Positions 53,636 through 62,175 of a DNA stretch of 64,000 nucleotides are shown piece by piece. Under the pieces are notes generated by a model. That model was given only the letters and a program-made list of their open reading frames with translations. It had not been told where the DNA came from and made no database searches. The stretch comes from Candidatus Poribacteria bacterium. GTDB taxonomy: Bacteria > Poribacteria > WGA-4E > WGA-3G. How positions within the stretch are numbered: the stretch's first letter is position 1; each line of letters starts with the position of its first letter. Position numbers and translations under genes: made by a program. The stretch is taken from NCBI GenBank assembly GCA_028824685.1, contig JAPPCZ010000068.1, positions 37,654-101,653 on the forward strand. Direction: 5' to 3'.

Positions 53636-54550
53636 ATGAAAAACCGTATTCTTATTTTACTGCTTCTACTTGTATTTTCAGTGTCTGCAACTGCCTCGTG
53701 GGAATCATCAGAAAGTACACATTTCAACGTCTACTATCAAGAAGACACCGTGGACCCAGCGTCAATTCTTCAGATTGCTGAAGATTTTTATGCCGAGTTG
53801 CCACGGATAACACGTCACATTTCCGATGAAACAATTAAAATCTGGATTTGTGACACGGACAAAGAGTTTCAGGCATTTGTTCACGCGCCGATTCAAGATT
53901 GGGCGGTTGGATGTGCATTTCCGTTGAGTCGGCGCATTATCATCCAAAACCCGTCCCAGATAGCGGTAGCAAAACTTCAGTTAGCCCAAGTGCTTCGTCA
54001 CGAAATAGCACATGTCTTGTTTGGACAGTATACACGAAAAGCTGTCAAAGGAATTCCGTTATGGTTTGTGGAAGGCATTGCTATCCACTTCTCAAAAGAG
54101 TGGGTACCGGGTCGTCACGAAACCTTACTAAAAAATGTCTTTACAAAGTCTATTGTGCCACTAAATGAAATAAAGCATAAATTCCCGATTTCCTCAAAAG
54201 GTGCGGATTTAGCCTATGCTCAAAGCCAAGATGCGCTTCGGTGGCTCGTCAATATTAACGGCAGCGAGGCATTATGGTCAATTATTGATAAACTTCATAC
54301 TGGAGCGAATCTCAACGCTGCTTTTGAAGCGGTTCTGGGCTATAATCTTAAAACCTTTGATAAACTTTGGCGAGAATCTTTGCCGCAACGTTACCATTGG
54401 GCAGCTTTCTTGTCCAATTCCTATGTTTTCTGGGGTGGGCTCGGCGGACTATTTCTCCTCGCTTATTTCATCTGTTGGCGTCGCAGGCAAATACAACTTC
54501 AAAAACTTATGCAACAGGAAAAAACAATCGACCCATTTTTCAGAGAGTAA
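53636..54550 (+). CDS. Peptidase MA-like membrane metalloprotease
   Basis: 304 residues. Signal peptide (hydrophobic 5-20), then an MA-clan gluzincin core with HEIAH (about 122-126) and a Glu 20 residues on in WFVEGIAIH, which is the normal third zinc ligand. The C-terminus has one membrane segment, VFWGGLGGLFLLAYFICW, with a basic cytoplasmic tail. So the catalytic part faces outward from the inner membrane. The ATG at 53636 is preferred; a GTG three bases earlier is in frame. It ends 5 bp before the phosphoesterase gene. The nearby serpin is not of a type expected to inhibit metalloproteases. Confidence 0.85.
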   Translation: MKNRILILLLLLVFSVSATASWESSESTHFNVYYQEDTVDPASILQIAEDFYAELPRITRHISDETIKIWICDTDKEFQAFVHAPIQDWAVGCAFPLSRRIIIQNPSQIAVAKLQLAQVLRHEIAHVLFGQYTRKAVKGIPLWFVEGIAIHFSKEWVPGRHETLLKNVFTKSIVPLNEIKHKFPISSKGADLAYAQSQDALRWLVNINGSEALWSIIDKLHTGANLNAAFEAVLGYNLKTFDKLWRESLPQRYHWAAFLSNSYVFWGGLGGLFLLAYFICWRRRQIQLQKLMQQEKTIDPFFRE

Positions 54551-54555
54551 AACCA

Positions 54556-55533
54556 ATGAACAGTACCCTAATTCACACGATTCTCTTGTTTTTTAGCTTT
54601 ACTATGATAGCAACCGCGCAACCTAAACACATTTCACAATACCCTAATCAACTCACACGCGACGGACATATTATCGTTCTACCCGACCACGGCACCGTCT
54701 ACATCGTTTCTGATTTACACGCTCACTGGAAAGATTTTAATCAGTGGTTACAACAAACCCGACTTGTTGAACGTATCCAAGCCGGTGAGGATGTATATGG
54801 CATCATGCTCGGAGATTCAATTGACTATAAACCCGATGAAAAACCTAAGCCGCCTTTCGGCGATGTCCAAATAGTTAACCGCGTTATTGAGATACAGCGA
54901 CAACTTGGAGATAAAGGCAAAAGGCTTATTTACATCAGAGGCAACCACGAATTCGCAGCAGCAGATACCTATGCCACGATGAAAAAACATGGGATGACAG
55001 ACCAAAATCGTCCGGTATTTATCAGGAAATTGTACACCGGTATAAACGGTAGTTACTATAAACAATTTAATTTCATTGAACGGATGACCGATGAGCATTT
55101 CGAATTCCTTACTAATCTTCCAACAGTCGTTATTGGTAAAAACGGCTTTGTTGCCGTTCACGCAGGGCCCGCGCGTTCTATTATCCGTTTAAGGGACATC
55201 ATAGACCCAGGCCCCAGAACACTTGACGAAATGTTATGGGACAGACCAAATATCGTGTTTGGCGGTGGATATACGTTGAAACATACCGAAAATTTTCTCA
55301 AAGTTCTAAACGGGAATTTCCTAATTGTTGGACATACGCCTATCGGCTATTTTCCATCAAAAAATGTCAAGGATAGGGTGGCAAGACTTGGTGGAAAACA
55401 ACTCATTTTTTCTACTGGTTATGGAGGGCTCAAGGATGGACAAACCTATATTGAAGTTGATTTAGCAAAAACATATACCTCGGTTGAAGAACTAAAATTC
55501 GGTGTTAACATTCATCTTCTCTATTCGAAATAA
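54556..55533 (+). CDS. Secreted metallophosphoesterase (PPP-like)
   Basis: 325 residues with a signal peptide ending near ATAQP. The two-metal phosphoesterase motifs are in order: SDLHAHW, GDSIDY, RGNHEF, VAVHAG and VGHTP, the set seen in Ser/Thr phosphatase-like and related enzymes. No other domain. The start is the ATG at 54556 since the signal peptide begins there; a longer frame from 54367 overlaps the protease gene and has no support. It sits 5 bp after the protease gene and 17 bp before the TPR gene. Substrate outside the cell is unknown. Confidence 0.85.
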   Translation: MNSTLIHTILLFFSFTMIATAQPKHISQYPNQLTRDGHIIVLPDHGTVYIVSDLHAHWKDFNQWLQQTRLVERIQAGEDVYGIMLGDSIDYKPDEKPKPPFGDVQIVNRVIEIQRQLGDKGKRLIYIRGNHEFAAADTYATMKKHGMTDQNRPVFIRKLYTGINGSYYKQFNFIERMTDEHFEFLTNLPTVVIGKNGFVAVHAGPARSIIRLRDIIDPGPRTLDEMLWDRPNIVFGGGYTLKHTENFLKVLNGNFLIVGHTPIGYFPSKNVKDRVARLGGKQLIFSTGYGGLKDGQTYIEVDLAKTYTSVEELKFGVNIHLLYSK

Positions 55534-55550
55534 CATAAGAGTATTATTGT

Positions 55551-56465
55551 ATGCGCGCGTTAATCTACATTATGACCCCCATCCTAATTCTAACATTTAT
55601 TTTTGCATCGCGGTTTGTGACATGGGAAAAACTAAAAGGGGTAGACAGCGCAGCTTTAGAACATCTAACTCACGGAACTCAATTGCTTAGAAATGGGAAA
55701 AGCCACAAAGCCATAAGTGCGCTAACACAAGCCATTGAAATTGAACCGAAATATGCTGAGGCTTATATCAAACGGGGGCTCGCTTATTACTATTTAGCAT
55801 ACTATAAAAAGGCAATTGCTGACTATAACCAAACCCTATCTCTCAATGAGTATTCTGCCGATGCGTACGCAAGCCGTGGCGATGCCTACCTTGCCTTAGG
55901 TGATGAGACACAGGCAATCAACGACTATACTGCTTCCCTTAAAAAAAGAAAAAATGCACTTGTAATGTCAAAACGGGCGAACGTTTATCTTGAAACTGGA
56001 AAAATCAGTGAGGCTATTGATGATTATTCGGGCATTGTTAAGCACCGTCCCACTGCAATTGCCTATTACAATCGTGGTAGGGCATACTACCAAAAGTTTC
56101 TACTTTCAGACAAGCTGGACGAAACACTAAAACTCGCCTTGACTGATTTTGATAAAGCCATTGAAATGTTACCGAATTTTGCTATAGCGTATCTGGGTCG
56201 AGGTGACGTTCACAGAGATTTAGGCCAACAGAAATCCAAAGAATCTGATTATTCGCATGCAATCAACCTACTAACTGATGCGATTCAAAACTGGCAAAAT
56301 GAATCCCACGAACTAATTCCGATATTTCTTTGGCGTGCAGTTGCTTACAAAAAAAGTAACTACGGTGATAAAGCATTAAACGATATACAAAAGGTTTATG
56401 AACTTTTCGCTCAATTTTATTTGAAAAAAATAAAAATTCCTGATATACTATCAAACATACACTAA
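55551..56465 (+). CDS. TPR-repeat membrane-anchored protein
   Basis: 304 residues. An N-terminal hydrophobic segment (about 4-20) anchors it; seven or so TPR-like units follow. Clear ones start at AISALTQAIEIEPKYAEAYIKRG, AIADYNQTLSLNEYSADAYASRG, AINDYTASLKKRKNALVMSKR and AIDDYSGIVKHRPTAIAYYNRG (each shown here in short part only: AIEIEPKYAEAYIKRG, NEYSADAYASRG, RPTAIAYYNRG). It probably holds other envelope proteins together. Transcribed with the phosphoesterase and protease genes. Confidence 0.85.
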   Translation: MRALIYIMTPILILTFIFASRFVTWEKLKGVDSAALEHLTHGTQLLRNGKSHKAISALTQAIEIEPKYAEAYIKRGLAYYYLAYYKKAIADYNQTLSLNEYSADAYASRGDAYLALGDETQAINDYTASLKKRKNALVMSKRANVYLETGKISEAIDDYSGIVKHRPTAIAYYNRGRAYYQKFLLSDKLDETLKLALTDFDKAIEMLPNFAIAYLGRGDVHRDLGQQKSKESDYSHAINLLTDAIQNWQNESHELIPIFLWRAVAYKKSNYGDKALNDIQKVYELFAQFYLKKIKIPDILSNIH

Positions 56466-56557
56466 AAATTCCTGAGTTCAAAATAATCATATCCTTACTA
56501 CGGTCCCTCTTATATTTTTCGGTCCAAAAGTAAACGGTAACTAAGGAGGTATACGAA

Positions 56558-57067
56558 ATGTTTCGCAAGTTGATAAGCATGATAATTGGTTTGATATTTG
56601 TCATCGGTGGATTTTCAATTTGGGTTATGGAAATCCAAGCGAATGAACAATCAACCCCTAAAATTGAGCAACAGGAAGTAAAGAAAAAGCAGGAAGAAAA
56701 GGAAAATACCAGCAATGGTTCTGCCAAAACAGATGAAAAGGACGAAACGGAAAAACCCGGAACAGATACACAGGAACAACCCCAAGTAAATGTCCACAAA
56801 GAATTCACCGCTGAGGGATACCGTCAAGTATTGACCAAGCAATTAAATGAAGATACTCGGGTGACAGTTCACAACGAACATACACCAGATGGCAACCAAC
56901 ACGGTTGGTCTGCAGGAGTGGAATTTTCGTTAGATTTAGATAATGATGGCAAGGCAGTTCGTATCCTAAAAAAGACGGGAACCGTTGTGACTTATGTTCC
57001 AAAGAAAATTGGGCAAGGTGTTGTCTTTGTGGGGAAGGGTATAAAAAAGTTGTTTCGGCGACGGTAA
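56558..57067 (+). CDS. Membrane-anchored protein with acidic linker and basic tail
   Basis: 169 residues. An N-terminal membrane segment (8-25) is followed by a Lys/Glu/Gln-rich linker (about 30-85) with low complexity, a small folded part (about 90-140: GYRQVLTKQLNEDTRVTVHNEH and VEFSLDLDNDG) and a strongly basic end KGIKKLFRRR. No family is recognised. The basic tail could contact membrane phospholipids or nucleic acid. GGAGGTATACGAA precedes the ATG. A weak hairpin CCTGC / GCAGG (57087-57100) follows. It lies 92 bp after the TPR gene and 91 bp before the microcompartment gene. Confidence 0.6.
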   Translation: MFRKLISMIIGLIFVIGGFSIWVMEIQANEQSTPKIEQQEVKKKQEEKENTSNGSAKTDEKDETEKPGTDTQEQPQVNVHKEFTAEGYRQVLTKQLNEDTRVTVHNEHTPDGNQHGWSAGVEFSLDLDNDGKAVRILKKTGTVVTYVPKKIGQGVVFVGKGIKKLFRRR

Positions 57068-57158
57068 ACAGTTTAGCTGCAAACTCCCTGCGTGAGCAGG
57101 CAATAAGTTAACTCACACTAAAATCCGGAATTTTCAATAGGAGGAGATAGGTATCAAT

Positions 57159-57437
57159 ATGACAGGAGAAGCATTAGGTTTAGTTGAAACGAGAGGCTTG
57201 GTTGGCAGCATTGAGGCTGCAGATGCAATGGTAAAAGCCGCGAATGTTCGGCTTGTTGGGCGCGAACAAGTCGGTGCTGGTTACGTTACAGTGATGGTGC
57301 GCGGAGATGTCGGTGCTGTGAAAGCCGCAACAGATGTCGGTGCAGAAGCTGCTGCCCGTGTAGGAGAAGTTGTTTCAGTGCATGTAATTCCACGTCCACA
57401 TGCTGAAGTTGAAACTATCCTGACAAACGAATCATAA
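57159..57437 (+). CDS. BMC-H bacterial microcompartment shell protein
   Basis: 92-residue hexamer-forming shell protein of the PduA/EutM type. Recognised by [46 protein letters not shown] and the closing [12 protein letters not shown] (shown in short parts: [11 protein letters not shown] and [10 protein letters not shown]). Such proteins build the facets of a protein shell around a pathway with a toxic or volatile aldehyde. Only this shell gene is in the window; a pentamer (BMC-P) for the corners must be elsewhere. GGAGGAGATAGG precedes the ATG. It precedes the PduL gene by about 50 bp. Confidence 0.95.
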   Translation: MTGEALGLVETRGLVGSIEAADAMVKAANVRLVGREQVGAGYVTVMVRGDVGAVKAATDVGAEAAARVGEVVSVHVIPRPHAEVETILTNES

Positions 57438-57490
57438 TTTCATGAATAATTTTCTGGAAGTATTTGAATCCGAACAGACACAAAGTTGAT

Positions 57491-58204
57491 ATGCCTGACC
57501 AAGCTTTAGTTAAATTAATTACCCGTCGTGTTGTGAGTCAATTGACAAATGATCAATCTTGCAGCGGGTGTGCGTTACGAACTTGCGATGCTGGGAACCG
57601 TGCGTGTGATGTTGCTATAGCGCAGCAAAAAATTCCGGTCGGGGTTTCTGCTCGGCATGCACATGTAACCCAGGAAGACCTTGAAATTCTTTACGGACCT
57701 GGACACCAACTTACTGTCTACGCGCCGCTTTACCAACCGGAAGCGTTTGCAGCGAATGAAACAGTTACGGTTGTCGGAAAACGGATGCGTGCCATTGAAC
57801 ATGTTCGTATTCTCGGTCCCGTGAGAGATTATTCGCAAGTAGAGGTGGCGCAGACGGAAGCGATTCGGCTCGGTTTAAATCCACCCATTCGGGATTCTGG
57901 TGATCTTGCAGGTGCTGAACCGATCACCCTTGTTGGTCCCGCTGGAAGTATATATTTAGAAGCGGGTGCAATCTGTGCGACACGACACATTCACATGAAA
58001 CCTGAGCAGGCTGTGGCTTTCGGTATCAAAGAAACAGACCTTTTAAAAATCCGCATTCCCGGAGAACGTGCCTTAATCTTTGAGAATATTCGTCCGAAAA
58101 TTCATGAATCTTATGTGCTTCAGATGCATCTGGATACGGATGATTCCAATGCCGCAGGGTTGAAAGGTGGCGAAGCTGTTGAACTGCTACGCGACGAAAC
58201 ATGA
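57491..58204 (+). CDS. pduL: PduL-type phosphate acyltransferase
   Basis: 237 residues; PduL converts acyl-CoA and phosphate to acyl phosphate and recycles CoA inside microcompartments. The two half-domains are visible: VGVSARHAHVTQEDLEILYG (first His pair) and ARHIHMKPEQA-type CATRHIHMKPEQA (second), with FENIRPKIHESYVLQMHLDTD at the end. Before the first is an extra stretch with Cys24, Cys27, Cys32 and Cys39. The N-terminal ALVKLITRRVVSQL is an amphipathic helix like a cargo-targeting peptide. An earlier in-frame TTG at 57464 is possible. It overlaps the next gene by 4 bp. Confidence 0.9.
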   Translation: MPDQALVKLITRRVVSQLTNDQSCSGCALRTCDAGNRACDVAIAQQKIPVGVSARHAHVTQEDLEILYGPGHQLTVYAPLYQPEAFAANETVTVVGKRMRAIEHVRILGPVRDYSQVEVAQTEAIRLGLNPPIRDSGDLAGAEPITLVGPAGSIYLEAGAICATRHIHMKPEQAVAFGIKETDLLKIRIPGERALIFENIRPKIHESYVLQMHLDTDDSNAAGLKGGEAVELLRDET

Positions 58205-58941
58205 CACCAGAACAGATTGCCCAAATTGAGAAAATTGTTGAGAGAGTGCTTGAAGCACACCTCCGTAGCACTCAACAATCCGAAAAACAACTACTCACAA
58301 TATTTGGTGCTACGCAACTCCCATTAGAACCGATACTTCAACAATTCCAAATATGCCTACAAGAAGGATGGAAAATAAGAATAATTCTATCCGATCTCGC
58401 AACTAAAACATTAAATCTCGAATCAATATATTCGACGTTTGGTGAAGATAACATATTGCTGGAAAACGATTTAACCGATATACCATCTTTTGTTGAAAAT
58501 TATTCACAGATTATTTTACCTGCGCTTTCCTATCCGATGGCGGGAAAACTTGCATTGAAGTTGGTCGATACACCCTGTACCTATTTGGTATTCCACGCGC
58601 TTTGTTGCGGAAAACGGGTTATAGCAGCATCAGATATTTTAAGCACAAAGAAGTTTATAGACAAAAAATTACTCACACTTGACCAAATTGAACCGACACA
58701 TGTAAACACATTAACCGAATTTGGCGTTAAATGGATAACAGTTGATCAGATTGCGGCAATAATTCGTGAAGGCGATGCACCAAATCGTGTAAGTGTGCAA
58801 ACGCCTGTTATAAGTGCGAATGTGATCGCTAATTTGGCAGCTAATGTTCAAGAGTTGGTTTATACTAAACCATCTATTATAACGCCCCTTGCGCGTGAGC
58901 ATGCACAAAAACGCGGTATTAGACTTACACCTAAGTCATAA
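58201..58941 (+). CDS. Microcompartment-associated flavoprotein-like protein
   Basis: 246 residues, start overlapping pduL by 4 bp. The N-terminus (EQIAQIEKIVERVLEAHL) is an amphipathic helix of the type that targets enzymes into microcompartments. The middle looks like a Rossmann or flavodoxin-like fold: QLLTIFGATQLPLEPILQ, WKIRIILSDLA, IILPALSYPMAGKLALKLVDTPC. The C-terminus TPLAREHAQKRGIRLTPK resembles the tail motif seen in several microcompartment proteins. I think it is the Flavoprotein-family member found in such loci, but the FMN site is not certain. A hairpin and a new promoter follow. Confidence 0.6.
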   Translation: MTPEQIAQIEKIVERVLEAHLRSTQQSEKQLLTIFGATQLPLEPILQQFQICLQEGWKIRIILSDLATKTLNLESIYSTFGEDNILLENDLTDIPSFVENYSQIILPALSYPMAGKLALKLVDTPCTYLVFHALCCGKRVIAASDILSTKKFIDKKLLTLDQIEPTHVNTLTEFGVKWITVDQIAAIIREGDAPNRVSVQTPVISANVIANLAANVQELVYTKPSIITPLAREHAQKRGIRLTPKS

Positions 58942-58950
58942 ATGTACTAA

Positions 58951-58975
58951 AGTTGGAAAATTCTACTTTCCAACT
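58951..58975 (+). terminator. Hairpin after the microcompartment genes
   Basis: AGTTGGAAA (58951-58959) pairs perfectly with TTTCCAACT (58967-58975) around a 7-base loop. It is followed closely by AAATTATT, so termination could be bidirectional. Confidence 0.6.
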
Positions 58976-58984
58976 AAATTATTC

Positions 58985-59013
58985 TTGACAATTGTGGTAA
59001 GAAATTGTATAAT
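58985..59013 (+). promoter_or_regulatory. Perfect-consensus sigma-70 promoter
   Basis: TTGACA (58985-58990), 17-bp spacer, TATAAT (59008-59013): both boxes and the spacing are exact consensus. The next start codon is at 59216, so the leader would be about 195 nt. It should be a strong promoter. Confidence 0.85.
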
Positions 59014-59215
59014 GTTTTCAACAATAAGGTATATAACTGAGATTTAATCACTGAACGCTATTTTATGCTGAAAACAGGAAGAACGTTAGGCAGAAACTAC
59101 TTTTTACAGAATTAACCGAGATACAAATAATAGAAGAGAAGAATATTATATATACATATTTTCAACCAACGGCTAAACCTGCTGGTTTAAGATCACTAAT
59201 TAGGAGGATTCTCAG

Positions 59216-60790
59216 ATGAAACGTATTTTTACTTTGACAATCGCAGGACTCCTTAGCTGCTTGCTAATCGGGACGTTGGCAACAGTGAGTTACGCCGATT
59301 ACGGTTATTACGCGGACAGACTAAGTCGTGAACATCGAGTCGCAAATGATGTAGATGAATGGATAGAGCGCGGCAATGCCACAATTACAGCAAGTCCTAT
59401 TTTTGAAGACGGCATGCGGCTTACCGCTTGGGCAAATTCCTATCAAGATGCTGATAATTATGAATTTGCTATTGCAAGCGGTGTGTATCTATTTGAAATC
59501 CCACGTGGCGCGCAATCCATTGAAATTCTGGTTCGCTACAAAGGCGAACCGAACAAGTTTGAGATTAACAACCATTATGAACCGATTGCGGGACGTATAT
59601 GGATTCGTAATACCAAACGAGAGGCAACACGTCGCGGTTACCATGACCAAAACGCCTCTGAAACACGATATGGTGATACCTTCGTCCTTCGCGCAAAAAA
59701 TCGCTCTGAAACTATCAAAATTCCTGTCGCGGGACATGTCAAAGACGGGTGGATGGAACTTCATGTCGTTGCCGAAGGCGGCGAACAATTGGATGTCGAA
59801 TATATTGAAGTTTCCACATATCGCCGAGCACCAAAGGTGCGGGTAGTTCAACACTACACACCCGCCTATCGTTGGCGTCCTTGGAATCGGTACACCTATC
59901 TCTATTTCTATGACGGGCCCATTTATTACAGAAGCGGATTCGATTCCTATCTGTGTTGGAGTTATCCGGTTTACGATCATCGCTACCTCTCAATCCGCTC
60001 CTATTATGGAGGTTACTTAGGTCGTTACCGTGCCTATCATCCGGCACGTTATTCGTATTACCACACACCTTATTACGGTGTTTACAGTAGGGGCACGCCA
60101 ATATACAACAAACGGACTCAGTTAAATAGGTGGAGTGCACAACACGAAACAACGCGTAAACAATATTCTCGAAGCCGGTTAGCAACACCTACGCGAACTA
60201 CACAACGGACACAAATTCAAAATGATGTCCGTGTCGTTATTGAAAACCATCGTAGGCAAGCACCTCCGCCAACTGAACGGGTTACGCGGTCTGCAATAAT
60301 TTCTCAGAAGCAACGAATAGCGACCAGATCAACTACCCGACAAAACGATGGAATTCGGACTTTTAGTAGTCGTTCTCGTTTTTCAACCCAGACACCGGAC
60401 AGACAACGGAGTTCTCTCTTAAATTCGCGTTCACGTGTGAATACGAGTAGGAGCAGCACTTCATCAGTTACAAATAGATCTTCTCAACTTTATAGGAGAT
60501 CGGTATCTTCTTCAAGCCGCACGAGCGATTCGTCAAGTTCGCGTTTACGCAGTAGCAGTAGTGTTGATCGAACGAAACAGCGCAGTCCGTCTGTTAGCAC
60601 ATCAAGATCTACAACAACGCGAACTGAACCACAGAGGGTTAGTCGGACTTCATCGTCCAGTTCTCGGACACGTCCAACAACTACCACTCGTACGTCAACC
60701 AGTTCAAGTTCCAGTAGTGATGACGACGATGACGATAAGAAAACCGAAAATCGGAGTCGGACAACGTCACGGACTAAACGAAGAAGATAA
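59216..60790 (+). CDS. Secreted Tyr-rich and Ser/Arg-rich surface protein
   Basis: 524 residues with a signal peptide ending near VSYAD. Residues about 45-200 are a beta domain (YLFEIPRGAQSIEILVRYKG, MELHVVAEGGEQLDVEYIEV). Residues about 215-300 are crowded with Tyr, Trp, Arg and Pro (YRWRPWNRYTYLYFYDGPIYY in part). Residues about 330-510 are low complexity Ser/Arg/Thr with RSS, SRSR and SSSS runs, ending in a DDDDDD patch and a basic KRRR tail. No family known. The composition resembles RS domains but no RNA link is shown; more likely a cell-surface or matrix protein. It has a perfect promoter. Confidence 0.7.
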   Translation: MKRIFTLTIAGLLSCLLIGTLATVSYADYGYYADRLSREHRVANDVDEWIERGNATITASPIFEDGMRLTAWANSYQDADNYEFAIASGVYLFEIPRGAQSIEILVRYKGEPNKFEINNHYEPIAGRIWIRNTKREATRRGYHDQNASETRYGDTFVLRAKNRSETIKIPVAGHVKDGWMELHVVAEGGEQLDVEYIEVSTYRRAPKVRVVQHYTPAYRWRPWNRYTYLYFYDGPIYYRSGFDSYLCWSYPVYDHRYLSIRSYYGGYLGRYRAYHPARYSYYHTPYYGVYSRGTPIYNKRTQLNRWSAQHETTRKQYSRSRLATPTRTTQRTQIQNDVRVVIENHRRQAPPPTERVTRSAIISQKQRIATRSTTRQNDGIRTFSSRSRFSTQTPDRQRSSLLNSRSRVNTSRSSTSSVTNRSSQLYRRSVSSSSRTSDSSSSRLRSSSSVDRTKQRSPSVSTSRSTTTRTEPQRVSRTSSSSSRTRPTTTTRTSTSSSSSSDDDDDDKKTENRSRTTSRTKRRR

Positions 60791-60828
60791 ACAACGTTTT
60801 CGTTATTGAATTATCTGAGATACATAAA

Positions 60829-60861
60829 CGATGCCTCGTGCAGTTTTTGCGCGAGGCATCG
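60829..60861 (+). terminator. 10-bp hairpin terminator
   Basis: CGATGCCTCG pairs perfectly with CGAGGCATCG around a 13-base loop. The T-run is not immediate (ATTTTTATTT about 15 bp on), so efficiency is uncertain. Confidence 0.65.
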
Positions 60862-60981
60862 TCAACAATAGCGTAAATTTTTATTTATAATCAAATTTGG
60901 TCTTGAAACATTAGGAATATTATTTAGGTTTCGCGACTGATCTGTTCGCGTAATTTTCCAAAAAATATAGATTAGGAATCA

Positions 60982-61533
60982 ATGCGTTTTTTATTGCCCC
61001 TTTTGATATTGCTATTGAGCATGCAATTTTGTTTTGCCGAAGAAGAGGCTAACAATAAAGTTGTTTCTATGGAATCTGAACAATCGATACGGTTAATTTC
61101 TCCTATTGGAACTATGGTTAGGTCAACTGTTTTTCCAGGATGGGGACAATTTCATAGTCGTAACCATTTTCGTGGGAGTCTTATCTTACTCGGCATTGGC
61201 AGTTCAGCTGTTGGAGCATTTCTGGCACACCAATCTTTAAAAACACAATACGATCATTATGTAATCACAGCCAGTCTTGATCCGGATGATGCTACTTTGT
61301 TGGCAAGTTACGATAAAGCAAATCAACAATACAAACTTAAGATGTTCTTTGTCTATACAGGTATTGGTCTATGGGCATATAGCATCATTGATTCTTATGT
61401 CAGTGCCAACTTTTACAATGCTACCTCACAAGTTCGTTCAATCCAAGAGGATGCACAGCAAATTGAAAATTTGGGGCTCCAAGTTGGAATCACTCCATCA
61501 CGGCTCTATTTGGGGGTCGTAAAAACATTTTAA
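60982..61533 (+). CDS. DUF5683-like small membrane protein
   Basis: 183 residues with a signal peptide ending near CFAEE. The core has TVFPGWGQFHSRNHFRGSLILLGIGSSAVGAFLA (short parts FPGWGQFHSRNHFRGS), the FPGWGQ motif seen in DUF5683, and two or three membrane segments (about 60-85 and 125-148). Function is unknown. The last part (about 155-183) is a small polar tail. It precedes the lipoprotein and the chain-length regulator genes by 18 and then 63 bp, so an envelope role is likely. No clear Shine-Dalgarno in front of the ATG. Confidence 0.7.
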   Translation: MRFLLPLLILLLSMQFCFAEEEANNKVVSMESEQSIRLISPIGTMVRSTVFPGWGQFHSRNHFRGSLILLGIGSSAVGAFLAHQSLKTQYDHYVITASLDPDDATLLASYDKANQQYKLKMFFVYTGIGLWAYSIIDSYVSANFYNATSQVRSIQEDAQQIENLGLQVGITPSRLYLGVVKTF

Positions 61534-61551
61534 TTTGGAGATGAAAATATT

Positions 61552-62112
61552 ATGTTAAAGGAATTAGTAAAAACAAGCAGCGTGCTCATTTTAGTAGCAT
61601 GTTTTATCGGTTGCGGCGATGTCGATAAGGTAAATCAGGTGCCGCCCGAGGACTATTTGGCAATTAACAGCGTTTTGAAACGGTGGCGGGAAGGTTATGA
61701 AACTGAAGATGTAGAGACCTATATGAGTGCTTATTGGTCTCAAGGTTTTCGCTACGTATCGGACATGGGAACAGACGGTGATAAAACTGACGACTTAATA
61801 TTTGATGATATACGGGACGAACGGGATTCAGCTATTCGCGTCTTTAGTAAATTTCAAGATATTGAGATTGAACTTTCTGTTCCACCAGAAATAGTTGTAA
61901 CTGAAGATGGTAATGAAGCCGAAGTCCGAAATCACTACCGAATTCAAGGCTTTGTAGCAGATGGCGAATCCCTTGAAGGTGGATACACTGGATGGTTCGC
62001 GGAAGGCGATAATCTGTTTATTTTTGAAAAAAGAGATGGCGAATGGCGTATTACTGAATGGCATGACGAAGCATTCAACGATGAAGAAATTCGCATCGCA
62101 AATAACCTATAG
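61552..62112 (+). CDS. NTF2-like lipoprotein
   Basis: 186 residues. The lipobox is FIGC (or the nearby LVAC). The mature part is one alpha/beta cone as in NTF2/SnoaL-like proteins: an early VLKRWREGYETEDVETYMSAYW, the central VTEDGNEAEVRNHYRIQGF and the closing EKRDGEWRITEWHDEAF. No catalytic residues known for this group are clear. Such folds bind small ligands or act in protein complexes at the envelope. It starts 18 bp after the DUF5683-like gene with GGAG 12 bp before the ATG. Confidence 0.75.
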   Translation: MLKELVKTSSVLILVACFIGCGDVDKVNQVPPEDYLAINSVLKRWREGYETEDVETYMSAYWSQGFRYVSDMGTDGDKTDDLIFDDIRDERDSAIRVFSKFQDIEIELSVPPEIVVTEDGNEAEVRNHYRIQGFVADGESLEGGYTGWFAEGDNLFIFEKRDGEWRITEWHDEAFNDEEIRIANNL

Positions 62113-62175
62113 TCTCACACAAAAGTTAGTGTAAAGGAGAGCAATTTTCCCCGGTTTTCGGGAAAAACGACACTC

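Noticed and set aside
59489..60188. Minus-strand frames opposite the Tyr-rich protein gene
   Set aside because: They arise from the biased codon content of the plus-strand gene and show no family pattern.
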